Assembly (NCBI RefSeq): GCF_021596945.1
Contig: NZ_CP063779.1
Coordinates: forward strand, 4,066,001 to 4,130,000
Origin: Mongoliitalea daihaiensis
GTDB lineage: Bacteria; Bacteroidota; Bacteroidia; Cytophagales; Cyclobacteriaceae
Direction: 5' to 3'
DNA: 64,000 nt
Part shown: positions 44,237 through 53,295 of the stretch, one piece after another
How positions within the stretch are numbered: position 1 is the stretch's first letter
How the letters are laid out: every line of letters begins with the position of its first letter
Position numbers and translations under genes: made by a program
The notes under the pieces: model-generated
What the model saw: only the letters and a program-made list of their open reading frames with translations
Told to the model about the DNA's origin: nothing
The model's database searches: none

Positions 44237-47200
44237 TTATGAGTTTTTCTCAATCCATTTATATGCATTTTTAAATGCTTCTATCCATGGAGTGACTTCA
44301 TCTGTAGCACGATCAGCAGGATAATGAGGCCAGTTCCATGGCTTGATAGAGCGCTCAATATGTGGCATAATTGCCAAGTGTCTGCCATCTTGGGAAGCAA
44401 TTCCCGCCACGGAATAATCTGATCCATTTGGATTACCAGGATAGGCATCGTAGCTATAGGTCATTCCTACATGGTAGGCGTCTTTGCCCTCAGGAAGATA
44501 AAACTTACCTTCTCCATGGGCAATCCAAACACCCAATCGCTGACCTGCCAATGACTGTAACATGATCGTCTTATTTTCAGGAATAGTTACATTAACAAAA
44601 GCAGACTCAAATTTATGACTTTCATTGTGCAACATTCTTGGCTTTTGAGTATGTTCTTTGGCAATTAGACCCAATTCAACCATCAGCTGACATCCATTAC
44701 ACACACCTAAACTGAGCGTATCTTTCCTAGCATAGAAGTTGTCTAAGGCAGCTTTCGCTTTTTCGTTATATAAAAATGCACCAGCCCAGCCTTTTGCAGA
44801 ACCTAACACATCAGAGTTAGAGAATCCTCCGACAAACACAATCATTTGGACATCTTCCAAATTTTCTCTACCAGCAATCAAATCTGTCATATGAACATCT
44901 TTGACGTCAAAGCCTGCTAACCACAAGGAATAAGCCATTTCTCGATCTCCGTTCACTCCTTTTTCTCGGATGATGGCAGCACACTTCCCAGAACCTGTTC
45001 GCCTGTAAGGATTCAACCGGTAGGCGTCAAATGTCCCCTCCCAGTCTTCTCTAAATGTATAAGATAAAGATTGTAATTTGTAATTTTGTTTTCTCTCAAG
45101 GGCTAACCGTTCACCACTCTGATGCTTGTCCAATAAGTAGGAAGATTTAAACCAACTGTCACGCATTTCCTCAACCGATAATTCAAGTGAAAGATCCGAA
45201 AAGGTGACTTTCCCAGAAGAAGTGACTTCAGCCAAGGATACGTAAAGAATCCCGTAATTTTCCAGCAAAGCACGTACCTTTTCCACCTCCTGAACTTGAA
45301 TCAACACCCCTGGGTTTTCTGCAAATAATGCTTTGACCAAATCAGCATTTGCCAATCTATCCGTTTTTACATGCAAACCTACCGTCTTAGATGGAAAACA
45401 CATTTCGAGTAGTGTAGTAATCAATCCTCCTGAGGAAATATCATGGCCGGCAAGGATCAGCCCTTCATCAATTAGCTTTTGGATTACCATGAAGGCTTGT
45501 CCAAAATACGCAGGATCCAAAATATCTGGCGTTTCATTCCCGATTTTATTTAGAACTTGTGCCAAACTAGAACCTCCTAGTTTAGCACTGTCTTTTGAAA
45601 AATCAATGTAAAAGACTTTTGTTCCCTCAATAGGCTTTAAGTCAGGAGAAACTGTTTTCGCTGGAGCCGAACATTCGGCAACGGTGGAAATAATCACAGT
45701 TCCTGGGGAATAAACCGTCTTTCCATCAGGATATTTCTGAGTCATGGAAAGAGAATCTTTCCCAGTAGGAATATTGATCCCTAAGGCAATCGCAAAATCT
45801 GAAATTGATTGAACTGCCCTATAAAGCCGATCATTTTCCCCTGGATTTTTAGCAGGCCACATCCAGTTAGCCGACAAGGAAACTCCCTGCAGCCCTTGTT
45901 CGATTGGGGCCCAAACCAAATTAGTCATTGCCTCAGCAATTGCTAAACGAGAACCAGCTTCAGGATTGGCTAATGCGGCTACCGGGGCATGCCCTATGGA
46001 TGTAGCAATTCCCTTGGCACCTGTGAAATCCAATGCCATTACCGCCACATTGTTAAGAGGTAGTTGGATCTCCCCTACTGTCTGTTGTTTGACTACTCTT
46101 CCCGTTACAGAACGGTCTACTTTATTGGTTAACCAGTCTTTGCAAGCGACTGCTTCTAATTGAAGTACTTCCTGAATGTAATATTTTAACTGATCTACTG
46201 TATATGGAACGTTTTCAAATGAAGCAACATGGGTGCTATCCTCCAAAATGGTTTTAGGTGAGCTACCAAACATATATGCGAGATCCCAGTCTATAGGCTT
46301 CTCACCGGTTTGGGAATTTTCAAACTTGAAATGCATGTCACCGGTAGTTTCTCCAACTACGTAAAATGGAGCACGTTCCCGCTCAGCAATCTTTTGCAAG
46401 GTAGGTAGATCCTTGGGGTGGACAACTAAACCCATTCGCTCCTGGGATTCATTCCCGACAATTTCTTTGGCTGACAAAGTAGGATCACCCACGGGCAATT
46501 TGTTCACATATATTGTCCCGCCAGTAGATTCAACCAATTCAGAAAGGCAATTCAAGTGACCACCGGCTCCATGATCATGAATTGAAATAATAGGATTGTC
46601 AGCGCTTTCTGCCATTGCTCGAATGACATTTGAAACACGCTTTTGCATTTCAGGATTTGAACGTTGGATCGCATTCAATTCAATGGAATTGCTAAATTCA
46701 CCTGTATTGACGGAAGAAACAGCTCCTCCCCCCATACCAATGCGGTAATTATCTCCTCCCATCACCACGATCTGATCCCCTTTGGAAGGCTCTGATTTCT
46801 TAGCATATGCCTTATTCGTAAATCCCACACCTCCCGCAAGCATGATGACTTTATCAAATCCATGATTTTTATTTCCCTCCTCGTGTTCAAAAGTCAACAA
46901 AGAGCCACAAATCAAGGGTTGCCCAAACTTATTACCAAAATCAGAAGCACCATTGGAAGCCTTAATTAAGATATCAAGCGGTGTTTGATACAACCATTTT
47001 CTTTCCTGTAAATTTTTCTCCCAAGAGCGGCCTTCTTCCGATCGGGCATAAGAAGTCATATAAACAGCGGTACCCGCTAAAGGAATAGACGCTGTACCAC
47101 CAGCCATCCGATCCCGAATCTCACCTCCAGAACCTGTAGCAGCACCATTAAAAGGCTCTACGGTGGTAGGGAAATTATGTGTTTCTGCTTTCAAAGAAAT

Positions 47201-47920
47201 AACTGAATCAAGAGTATGAATTTCAAAAAAATCAGCTTCGTCTTGTCTTTTAGGTGCAAACTGCTGAATAGTCGGGCCATCTACAAAAGCGACATTATCT
47301 TTATAGGCTGAGACAATGCGGTTAGGGTGCCTTTTAGAAGTTTCTTTGATCAATTGAAAAAGTGTAGAAGGTTTTTCTTCTCCATCAATCACAAAATTTC
47401 CATTGAAAATTTTATGCCGGCAGTGCTCTGAATTCACCTGACTGAATCCAAAAACTTCCGAATCCGTCAACAACCTACCTAAACTCTTACTTACATCATT
47501 TAAATAATCTATTTCCTCTTCACTTAAAGCCAATCCCTCTTGCTTACTGTAAGCTGCGATGTCTTCGATAGACTTGATCGGCTCAGGATTCAGATGCACA
47601 TCAAATATCTCTTGATCCAACACCTGATATACCCTTTGAAGCATGGGGTCAATTTTTTGGCCACTATTGAGAGGCATAAATTCCTCCATCCGTTGAATGC
47701 CTAAAATCCCCATATTCAGGGTGATTTCGACAGCATTGGTAGACCAAGGAGTGACCATCTCCTTTCTGGGTCCTAGATATTGACCATTGATCGTATTTTC
47801 ACTCAAAAGTGCTGCGTTTCCCAATAGCCAAGATAATTTTTCAAGTGCATCTGCCGCTAAGGGTTGAGCCGATTGTACGGCGTAGACTAGATTGTTTGGG
47901 GATTGAAAGAAGAAAATCAT
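44237..47920 (-). CDS. purL: Phosphoribosylformylglycinamidine synthase, large single-chain form
   Basis: The enzyme converts FGAR to FGAM in purine synthesis using glutamine and ATP. It is about 1227 residues from the start MIFFFQSPNNLVYAV at 47920. The open frame extends 30 codons further, to 48010, but that extension (cysteine-rich, unlike the family) is probably not translated. Order: PurS-like N-terminus, two AIRS-type synthetase halves (TETHNFPTTVEPFNGAATG; GKDSLSMTQK), and a C-terminal glutamine amidotransferase. The amidotransferase has nucleophile Cys1074 in LGVCNGCQ and HIERSIKPW. A terminator follows. It is divergent from DUF177. Confidence 0.95.
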   Translation of the reverse strand: MIFFFQSPNNLVYAVQSAQPLAADALEKLSWLLGNAALLSENTINGQYLGPRKEMVTPWSTNAVEITLNMGILGIQRMEEFMPLNSGQKIDPMLQRVYQVLDQEIFDVHLNPEPIKSIEDIAAYSKQEGLALSEEEIDYLNDVSKSLGRLLTDSEVFGFSQVNSEHCRHKIFNGNFVIDGEEKPSTLFQLIKETSKRHPNRIVSAYKDNVAFVDGPTIQQFAPKRQDEADFFEIHTLDSVISLKAETHNFPTTVEPFNGAATGSGGEIRDRMAGGTASIPLAGTAVYMTSYARSEEGRSWEKNLQERKWLYQTPLDILIKASNGASDFGNKFGQPLICGSLLTFEHEEGNKNHGFDKVIMLAGGVGFTNKAYAKKSEPSKGDQIVVMGGDNYRIGMGGGAVSSVNTGEFSNSIELNAIQRSNPEMQKRVSNVIRAMAESADNPIISIHDHGAGGHLNCLSELVESTGGTIYVNKLPVGDPTLSAKEIVGNESQERMGLVVHPKDLPTLQKIAERERAPFYVVGETTGDMHFKFENSQTGEKPIDWDLAYMFGSSPKTILEDSTHVASFENVPYTVDQLKYYIQEVLQLEAVACKDWLTNKVDRSVTGRVVKQQTVGEIQLPLNNVAVMALDFTGAKGIATSIGHAPVAALANPEAGSRLAIAEAMTNLVWAPIEQGLQGVSLSANWMWPAKNPGENDRLYRAVQSISDFAIALGINIPTGKDSLSMTQKYPDGKTVYSPGTVIISTVAECSAPAKTVSPDLKPIEGTKVFYIDFSKDSAKLGGSSLAQVLNKIGNETPDILDPAYFGQAFMVIQKLIDEGLILAGHDISSGGLITTLLEMCFPSKTVGLHVKTDRLANADLVKALFAENPGVLIQVQEVEKVRALLENYGILYVSLAEVTSSGKVTFSDLSLELSVEEMRDSWFKSSYLLDKHQSGERLALERKQNYKLQSLSYTFREDWEGTFDAYRLNPYRRTGSGKCAAIIREKGVNGDREMAYSLWLAGFDVKDVHMTDLIAGRENLEDVQMIVFVGGFSNSDVLGSAKGWAGAFLYNEKAKAALDNFYARKDTLSLGVCNGCQLMVELGLIAKEHTQKPRMLHNESHKFESAFVNVTIPENKTIMLQSLAGQRLGVWIAHGEGKFYLPEGKDAYHVGMTYSYDAYPGNPNGSDYSVAGIASQDGRHLAIMPHIERSIKPWNWPHYPADRATDEVTPWIEAFKNAYKWIEKNS

Positions 47921-48108
47921 TCGATTATGAGGAGCTGTTTTTTGGAAAGGCAAATGTAAACATTTGAGGCAAAAGAATAAACATTTGTTTGGAAGGAAAT
48001 CGAGGACCAACTTTCATATCCCAAATGTCCGAAAAAAGCTTCATCAACTTGATTATGAGCTGTATTGCAATAGCACCAATTAAGCCTTACAAATAATTAT
48101 TCGCTAAA

Positions 48109-48140
48109 TTTCATTTTTCTATAAAGTTTAGCTAAATTTG
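48109..48140 (+). promoter_or_regulatory. Probable promoter of DUF177-rpmF
   Basis: TAAATTTG (48133-48140) matches the TAnnTTTG -7 box exactly. TTTC at 48109-48112 lies 20 nt upstream as an imperfect -33 element. The ATG of DUF177 follows at 48164. Confidence 0.55.
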
Positions 48141-48163
48141 CGGTCTTGAATTAAAGATTAGGG

Positions 48164-48730
48164 ATGAAATTCTTGAGGAATTACAATATTGACATAGTAA
48201 AATTAAGAGAAGATAATTATACATTTTCTTTTGATGTCACTGGAGAGTTTTTCGAGCATTTTAAAGCGGATGAGTGGGTAAAGGGCGCGGATATGCAAAT
48301 AACGGCTCTTTTGAAAAAAACCTCGGCAGTAATCGAAGTCGACTTCCAGTTAACAGGCACCGTGCGCTTGATTTGCGATAGAAGTCTAGAAGAGTTTGAT
48401 TACCCTTTAAACATAGAAGAAAAAGTCATCTATAAATACGGTGCTGCTGAACAAGAATTAAGTGAAGATTTATTTATCATCACGAAAGATACACCCGCTA
48501 TCAACGTAGCACAGTTGCTGTATGAATTTATATTAATTGCTATCCCAGCAAAGAAAATACATCCTGATTATTTGGATGAAATTGATGAAGAAGATTTTGA
48601 GGGAGAGGGAGTGTATGTATATATAGATGGAGAGGACAACTTTGAAGAGGATTCCCCTATCGATTCCAATGAAAAAAAAGAAATTGACCCACGTTGGGCG
48701 ATATTGAATAAATTAAAAGCAAAAGATTAA
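48164..48730 (+). CDS. DUF177 (YceD-like) protein
   Basis: The 188-residue cytosolic acidic protein belongs to the DUF177/YceD family, normally encoded directly before rpmF, as here (18 bp gap). Visible are the family-like start NYNIDIVKLREDNYTFSFDV and the central segment TGTVRLICDRSLEEFDYPL. The C-terminal tail is very acidic (DEIDEEDFEGEG, DGEDNFEEDSP). YceD has been linked to 23S rRNA/ribosome-associated functions; the precise role here is inferred from context. Confidence 0.9.
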   Translation: MKFLRNYNIDIVKLREDNYTFSFDVTGEFFEHFKADEWVKGADMQITALLKKTSAVIEVDFQLTGTVRLICDRSLEEFDYPLNIEEKVIYKYGAAEQELSEDLFIITKDTPAINVAQLLYEFILIAIPAKKIHPDYLDEIDEEDFEGEGVYVYIDGEDNFEEDSPIDSNEKKEIDPRWAILNKLKAKD

Positions 48731-48748
48731 TCTAAACATAGTATAGCG

Positions 48749-48940
48749 ATGGCACATCCTAAACGAAAAATTTCGAAAACAAGAAGAGACAAAAGGAGAA
48801 CACACTATAAGTTGACTGCTCCTGGATTGGCACAGTGCCCAACTACGGGCGAAATGCACCTTCCTCACAGAGCATTCTGGCTTGACGGTAAGTTATATTA
48901 CAAAGGTCAGGTGATTATGGAAAAAGAAGTTCTTGCTTAA
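48749..48940 (+). CDS. rpmF: 50S ribosomal protein L32
   Basis: The 63-residue basic protein begins [19 protein letters not shown], the L32 signature. [15 protein letters not shown] follows. Only one cysteine is present, so it is of the type that does not bind zinc through four cysteines. It is co-transcribed with DUF177 and followed by a terminator. Confidence 0.96.
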   Translation: MAHPKRKISKTRRDKRRTHYKLTAPGLAQCPTTGEMHLPHRAFWLDGKLYYKGQVIMEKEVLA

Positions 48941-48962
48941 TTAACGAATAAGGCCTTATTAC

Positions 48963-49000
48963 CAAAATCCATTGTCTATCAGGCAGTGGATTTTCTTTTT
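48963..49000 (+). terminator. Terminator after rpmF
   Basis: AAAATCCATTG pairs with CAGTGGATTTT (one bulge) around TCTATCAGG, followed by CTTTTT. It separates rpmF from fabH. Confidence 0.85.
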
Positions 49001-49077
49001 AATATACTTCATTATTATACTTTCAAGGCTGTTTTGGAGGTTCTCTACATACTTAGTCTGTCCTTCCAACAAAAAAC

Positions 49078-49109
49078 TTTGGTGAAAATGCAGTTTTTAG
49101 ATAATTTTG
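49078..49109 (+). promoter_or_regulatory. Promoter of fabH
   Basis: TTTG (49078-49081), 20 nt spacing and TAATTTTG (49102-49109) match the Bacteroidota consensus. The ATG of fabH is about 105 bp downstream, giving a 5' leader of roughly 95 nt. Confidence 0.78.
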
Positions 49110-49213
49110 AAGGCTTGTTTAACCTAGTATAGATGTCTTGCATTGTAATTATGCAACTAATACGCTAAAAAGTCAACCACGTTAAATCAGCAAATTCACA
49201 AAAATACTAACAA

Positions 49214-50218
49214 ATGAAAAAAACCAGAGCAGTGATTACTGGCGTCCACGGATGGGTTCCGGAATACATTCTAACCAATCGAGAGTTGGAAACTATGGTA
49301 GACACTAACGATGAATGGATTGTAACCAGAACTGGGATCAAGGAACGAAGAATCCTCAAAGGTGATAATCAAGGTACGTCAGTGATCGGAATCAATGCCG
49401 TCAAAGGACTCTTGGAAAAAACAAATACTAACCCTGCGGAGATTGATTTAATAATCTGTGCTACCGTCACCCCAGACATGCCATTCCCAGCTACGGCAAA
49501 CATCATAGCGGACGGTGTAGGTGCAAAAAAGAGTTTCAGTTTTGATATTTCGGCAGCATGTTCTGGTTTTTTGTATGCCCTAACCATGGGTTCCCAATTC
49601 ATTGAAACAGGCATGCACAAAAAGGTAATTGTTGTTGGAGCCGATAAGATGTCATCGATCATTGATTATCAAGACAGAGCAACATGTATTATTTTTGGAG
49701 ACGGAGGTGGTGCAGTACTTTTAGAACCAACTACAGAGGAGGTTGGTGTTATGGATTCTTTACTTCATGCTGATGGATCGGGAGCACCCTATTTACATAT
49801 GAAGGCAGGCGGGAGTAGAAAACCCGCAACTGTAGAGACAATCAATGCTCGTGAGCATTATGCTTTCCAAGAGGGATCTACTGTGTTCAAGTTTGCAGTA
49901 ACCAATATGGCAGATGTAAGCGCACGGATCATGGAAAAAAACAATCTTAAACCAGATGATATTGCATGGTTAGTACCTCATCAAGCAAACAAACGAATCA
50001 TCGATGCAACTGCGAATAGAATGGGAGTAGGACCTGAAAAAGTCATGCTCAACATCGAACGTTATGGGAATACTACCGCAGGAACCTTACCTTTGTGTTT
50101 ATGGGATTATGAACCTCAGCTTAAAAAAGGGGACAATATCATCCTAGCAGCATTTGGAGGTGGATTCACATGGGGGTCCATTTACTTAAAATGGGGCTAC
50201 GACGGATCAAATACGTAA
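49214..50218 (+). CDS. fabH: 3-oxoacyl-[ACP] synthase III (FabH)
   Basis: The 334-residue enzyme starts fatty acid synthesis by condensing acyl-CoA with malonyl-ACP. The thiolase-fold triad is visible: Cys116 in [10 protein letters not shown], His256 in PHQANKRI, and Asn286 in RYGNTTAGT. Length is typical. The promoter in front and the preceding terminator make it the first gene of its unit. efp follows 19 bp later. plsX, which often sits between rpmF and fabH in other phyla, is absent. Confidence 0.96.
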   Translation: MKKTRAVITGVHGWVPEYILTNRELETMVDTNDEWIVTRTGIKERRILKGDNQGTSVIGINAVKGLLEKTNTNPAEIDLIICATVTPDMPFPATANIIADGVGAKKSFSFDISAACSGFLYALTMGSQFIETGMHKKVIVVGADKMSSIIDYQDRATCIIFGDGGGAVLLEPTTEEVGVMDSLLHADGSGAPYLHMKAGGSRKPATVETINAREHYAFQEGSTVFKFAVTNMADVSARIMEKNNLKPDDIAWLVPHQANKRIIDATANRMGVGPEKVMLNIERYGNTTAGTLPLCLWDYEPQLKKGDNIILAAFGGGFTWGSIYLKWGYDGSNT

Positions 50219-50237
50219 AAATTAAACCTGAAATAAA

Positions 50238-50801
50238 ATGGCAAGTACAGCAGATTTCAAAAATGGATTATGTCTAGAAATGAATAATGACATTTATTCC
50301 ATTGTAGAATTTCAGCACGTTAAACCTGGCAAAGGTGCAGCTTTTGTAAGAACTAAACTTAAAAGCCTCACTACTGGTAAAGTTTTAGATAAAACTTACA
50401 ATGCTGGAGAAAAAGTAACCACTGCTAGAGTAGAAAAAAGACCTCATCAATTTATCTACGTGGATGATTATGGATACAACTTTATGGATACCGAAACTTT
50501 CGAGCAAATTCCAATTGCTGAAAAGTTGATTGATAGACCTAACTTGCTAAAGGAGGGTCAAATGGTAGATATCCTAGTCCATGCGGAAAATGAAACACCA
50601 CTTACTGTAGAACTACCTCCATTTGTAGAATTGATGATCACTTATACGGAGCCTGGCATTAAAGGTGATACTGCTACTAATGCATTAAAACCTGCAACCG
50701 TTGAAACAGGTGCTACTGTGATGGTTCCGTTATTCGTAGAGCAGGACACCATGATTAAAGTTGATACACGTGACGGTTCTTATTCAGAACGCGTAAAATA
50801 A
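50238..50801 (+). CDS. efp: Translation elongation factor P
   Basis: The 187-residue protein rescues ribosomes stalled at proline runs. It has the usual three beta domains: a KOW-like N-domain with the loop KPGKGAAF, then two OB domains ending [13 protein letters not shown]. The tip residue is Lys32 in PGKGAA. A strong terminator follows the stop, so it closes the fabH transcript. Confidence 0.96.
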   Translation: MASTADFKNGLCLEMNNDIYSIVEFQHVKPGKGAAFVRTKLKSLTTGKVLDKTYNAGEKVTTARVEKRPHQFIYVDDYGYNFMDTETFEQIPIAEKLIDRPNLLKEGQMVDILVHAENETPLTVELPPFVELMITYTEPGIKGDTATNALKPATVETGATVMVPLFVEQDTMIKVDTRDGSYSERVK

Positions 50802-50805
50802 ATCC

Positions 50806-50853
50806 AAAGCTACTAGTATAGCTCCTTTGTTAGGTCTAAGCTAGTAGCTTTTT
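50806..50853 (+). terminator. Terminator after efp
   Basis: AAAGCTACTAG (50806-50816) pairs with CTAGTAGCTTT (50841-50851) and continues into T residues. It separates efp from accB, so accBC probably has its own promoter or relies on read-through. Confidence 0.82.
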
Positions 50854-50889
50854 ATGGTTATTATTATTAAACCCTCAAAACTGAATCAC

Positions 50890-51357
50890 ATGAAAGCAAA
50901 AGAAATTCAAGAGCTTATTGACTTTATATCAAATTCTGGATTAGCAGAAGTAAAAATTGAAACGGAAGAGTTTAAACTTTCAATCAAGAAATATTCAGAA
51001 GCCCCAGCCGTCAAATTCGAAGCTGCACCTGCGCCAGCTGCAGCAGCTACTCCAGTTGCTGCTCCTGCTCCCGTTGCTGCACCGGCACCAACTGTAAAAG
51101 AAGACACTAGCAGTTTGATTGAAATAAAATCACCTATGATAGGTACGTTTTATAGAACACCAAATCCAGATGCTGATGCTTTTGTCAATGTCGGTGATAG
51201 CATCAAGTCGGGACAAACTGTTTGTATTATCGAAGCAATGAAGCTATTTAATGAAATAGAATCAGAAGTTTCAGGGAAAATTGTAAAAGTATTGGTTGAA
51301 AATGCTCAGCCTGTAGAATACGATCAGCCATTGTTCTTAGTTGACCCGGCAGGATAA
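50890..51357 (+). CDS. accB: Biotin carboxyl carrier protein of acetyl-CoA carboxylase
   Basis: The protein of about 155 residues carries biotin for acetyl-CoA carboxylase. [12 protein letters not shown] at 50890 is the family start; an ATG at 50854 would add 12 unlikely residues that overlap the efp terminator flank. An N-terminal helical part is followed by a flexible Ala/Pro-rich linker (about 45-80). The biotinyl domain has the acceptor lysine in [10 protein letters not shown]. accC follows. Confidence 0.95.
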   Translation: MKAKEIQELIDFISNSGLAEVKIETEEFKLSIKKYSEAPAVKFEAAPAPAAAATPVAAPAPVAAPAPTVKEDTSSLIEIKSPMIGTFYRTPNPDADAFVNVGDSIKSGQTVCIIEAMKLFNEIESEVSGKIVKVLVENAQPVEYDQPLFLVDPAG

Positions 51358-51484
51358 GCTGGCATGTCCCCTGTGTTGATGGTAATGCTTCAAAACACAT
51401 GGGATTTCGCATTTACCCCAGCGCATTGGGGAATCCTACTGTATGACAATTTTTGTCATAATGATCACATTAAATTCAATTGCT

Positions 51485-52831
51485 GTGTTTAAAAAAATAT
51501 TAATAGCCAATAGAGGAGAGATCGCTTTACGTGTTATCAGAACCTGCAAAGAAATGGGAATCAAAACTGTCGCTGTGTATTCTACAGCCGATAAAGACAG
51601 TCTTCATGTCCGCTTTGCAGATGAAGCTGTATGCATAGGACCACCTCCTAGTAGAGATTCATACTTAAATATCCCAAGGATAATTGCTGCTGCTGAAATC
51701 ACCAATGCAGATGCAATTCACCCCGGTTATGGTTTTCTTTCCGAAAATGCCGAATTCTCAAGAATCTGTGAAGAGTATGGGATCAAATTTATAGGCGCCA
51801 GTCCTGAAATGATCAATAAAATGGGTGATAAAGCCACTGCCAAAGCCACAATGAAAGCAGCAGGCGTCCCAACCATTCCTGGATCTGAAGGTCTTCTGGA
51901 ATCTATGGAGCAAGGTATTGAGCTTGCCGAAAAAATGGGATATCCAATCATTTTAAAAGCTACCGCAGGCGGCGGTGGTCGAGGGATGCGGATTGTCAAA
52001 GAAACTTCTGAGTTTAAAAAAGCTTGGGATGATGCCCGGCAAGAGTCAGGTGCCGCTTTTGGAAATGATGGACTTTATTTGGAGAAATTTGTCGAGGAAC
52101 CTAGACATATTGAAATTCAGATTGTAGGTGACAGTAACGGTAAGGCCTGCCATTTATCTGAAAGAGACTGTTCTATCCAAAGACGTCACCAGAAATTGGT
52201 GGAAGAGACACCTTCTCCGTTCATAACAGATGAGTTGAGAGAAGCGATGGGTAAGGCTGCTATCAAAGGTGCAGAGGCAATTGCATATGAAGGTGCGGGG
52301 ACCATTGAATTTTTGGTCGATAAAAACCGAAATTTCTACTTTATGGAGATGAATACCCGAATCCAAGTAGAGCATCCAATCACTGAAGAAGTAACAGACT
52401 TTGATTTGATTAAAGAACAAATTAAAGTTGCTGCCGGTGAGAAAATCACTGGGAAAAATTACTATCCAAAGCTTTTTGCAATGGAGTGTAGAATTAACGC
52501 CGAGGATCCTGCCAATGGATTTAGACCGAGTCCAGGGAAAATACAGAATCTACATCTTCCAGGAGGTAAAGGTGTAAGAATCGATAGCCACGTCTATGCA
52601 GGCTATGTGATTCCACCAAATTACGATTCAATGATTGCCAAACTGATTGTCAGCGGTCAATCAAGAGAAGAAGTGATCCTTCGGATGAGAAGAGCCTTGG
52701 AAGAGTTTGTAATTGACGGAGTTAAAACAACGATTCCTTTCCACATCGCTCTTTTAAAAGATGAACAGTTCAAAGCTGGTAACTTTACTACCAAATTTTT
52801 AGAGTCATTTGACTTTTCTGTCATTCGATAA
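51485..52831 (+). CDS. accC: Biotin carboxylase subunit of acetyl-CoA carboxylase
   Basis: The enzyme of about 448 residues carboxylates biotin on AccB using ATP and bicarbonate. The family start [16 protein letters not shown] favours the GTG at 51485; ATGs at 51461 and 51443 are in frame. Motifs: the ATP-grasp glycine loop [29 protein letters not shown] and [17 protein letters not shown]. It lies 127 bp after accB, in a gap containing a small CCCCA/TGGGG hairpin. A strong bidirectional terminator follows. Confidence 0.95.
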   Translation: MFKKILIANRGEIALRVIRTCKEMGIKTVAVYSTADKDSLHVRFADEAVCIGPPPSRDSYLNIPRIIAAAEITNADAIHPGYGFLSENAEFSRICEEYGIKFIGASPEMINKMGDKATAKATMKAAGVPTIPGSEGLLESMEQGIELAEKMGYPIILKATAGGGGRGMRIVKETSEFKKAWDDARQESGAAFGNDGLYLEKFVEEPRHIEIQIVGDSNGKACHLSERDCSIQRRHQKLVEETPSPFITDELREAMGKAAIKGAEAIAYEGAGTIEFLVDKNRNFYFMEMNTRIQVEHPITEEVTDFDLIKEQIKVAAGEKITGKNYYPKLFAMECRINAEDPANGFRPSPGKIQNLHLPGGKGVRIDSHVYAGYVIPPNYDSMIAKLIVSGQSREEVILRMRRALEEFVIDGVKTTIPFHIALLKDEQFKAGNFTTKFLESFDFSVIR

Positions 52832-52838
52832 TAAATGC

Positions 52839-52871
52839 AAAAAGACCTTCCAAATGGAAGGTCTTTTTTTG
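52839..52871. terminator. Bidirectional terminator after accC
   Basis: AAAAAGACCTTCC (52839-52851) and GGAAGGTCTTTTT (52856-52868) form a perfect 13-bp stem with a 4-nt loop. It serves accC and the convergent small gene, whose stop lies at its edge. Confidence 0.93.
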
Positions 52872-53201
52872 TCAAATCAAGAGTATCGTTTCACCCATAG
52901 CGAGCTCTGGCGGATTGTATCCTCTCATAGAATCCCTTTGTTCCAAGTAGACAATTGAAGTCCTATTGTATTGCATTTTAAATAATGATTTGACTGCGAT
53001 GGCCTCTTCACAGTTTTCCATAAACAAGACATCTGGCACTCTTGCCAAACTGTTTAATTGATCAGGAGTATCATCATTTAATACAAAAATACCTAGACAT
53101 TCAAACTCCAAAGAGTTTAGAGAGTTTAGTATTCGATGAATTGACTTACTGGTGTTGGCTAGCACACAGTAACCTTTTGCACTTTGTTTGGGTAATAACA
53201 T
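52872..53201 (-). CDS. Hypothetical protein, 109 aa
   Basis: The 109-residue soluble protein has no signal peptide. Strand-helix alternation (SAKGYCVLANTSKSIHRILN, FECLGIFVLND, VLFMENCEEAIAVKSLF) suggests a small alpha/beta domain, but I do not recognise a family. It is a single gene convergent with accC. The 94-bp region between it and the OmpA gene holds nothing I can identify. Confidence that it is translated is moderate and rests on the clean frame and terminator. Confidence 0.6.
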   Translation of the reverse strand: MLLPKQSAKGYCVLANTSKSIHRILNSLNSLEFECLGIFVLNDDTPDQLNSLARVPDVLFMENCEEAIAVKSLFKMQYNRTSIVYLEQRDSMRGYNPPELAMGETILLI

Positions 53202-53295
53202 ATTTGTTGGTTAATTATTTGAGAAAATCGGAGGTTTCATCAATCCCTTATTCTCTCAAGCTTTAGGTGACATTTTCTTTAAACAATCGTTTATC

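Noticed and set aside
47921-48010. N-terminal extension of purL
   Set aside because: The added 30 residues are unlike the family, and MIFFFQSPNNLVY at 47920 matches the expected start, leaving room for promoters.
51358-51484. Attenuator or leader peptide between accB and accC
   Set aside because: Only a small CCCCA/TGGGG stem is visible, without a T-run or a convincing leader frame.
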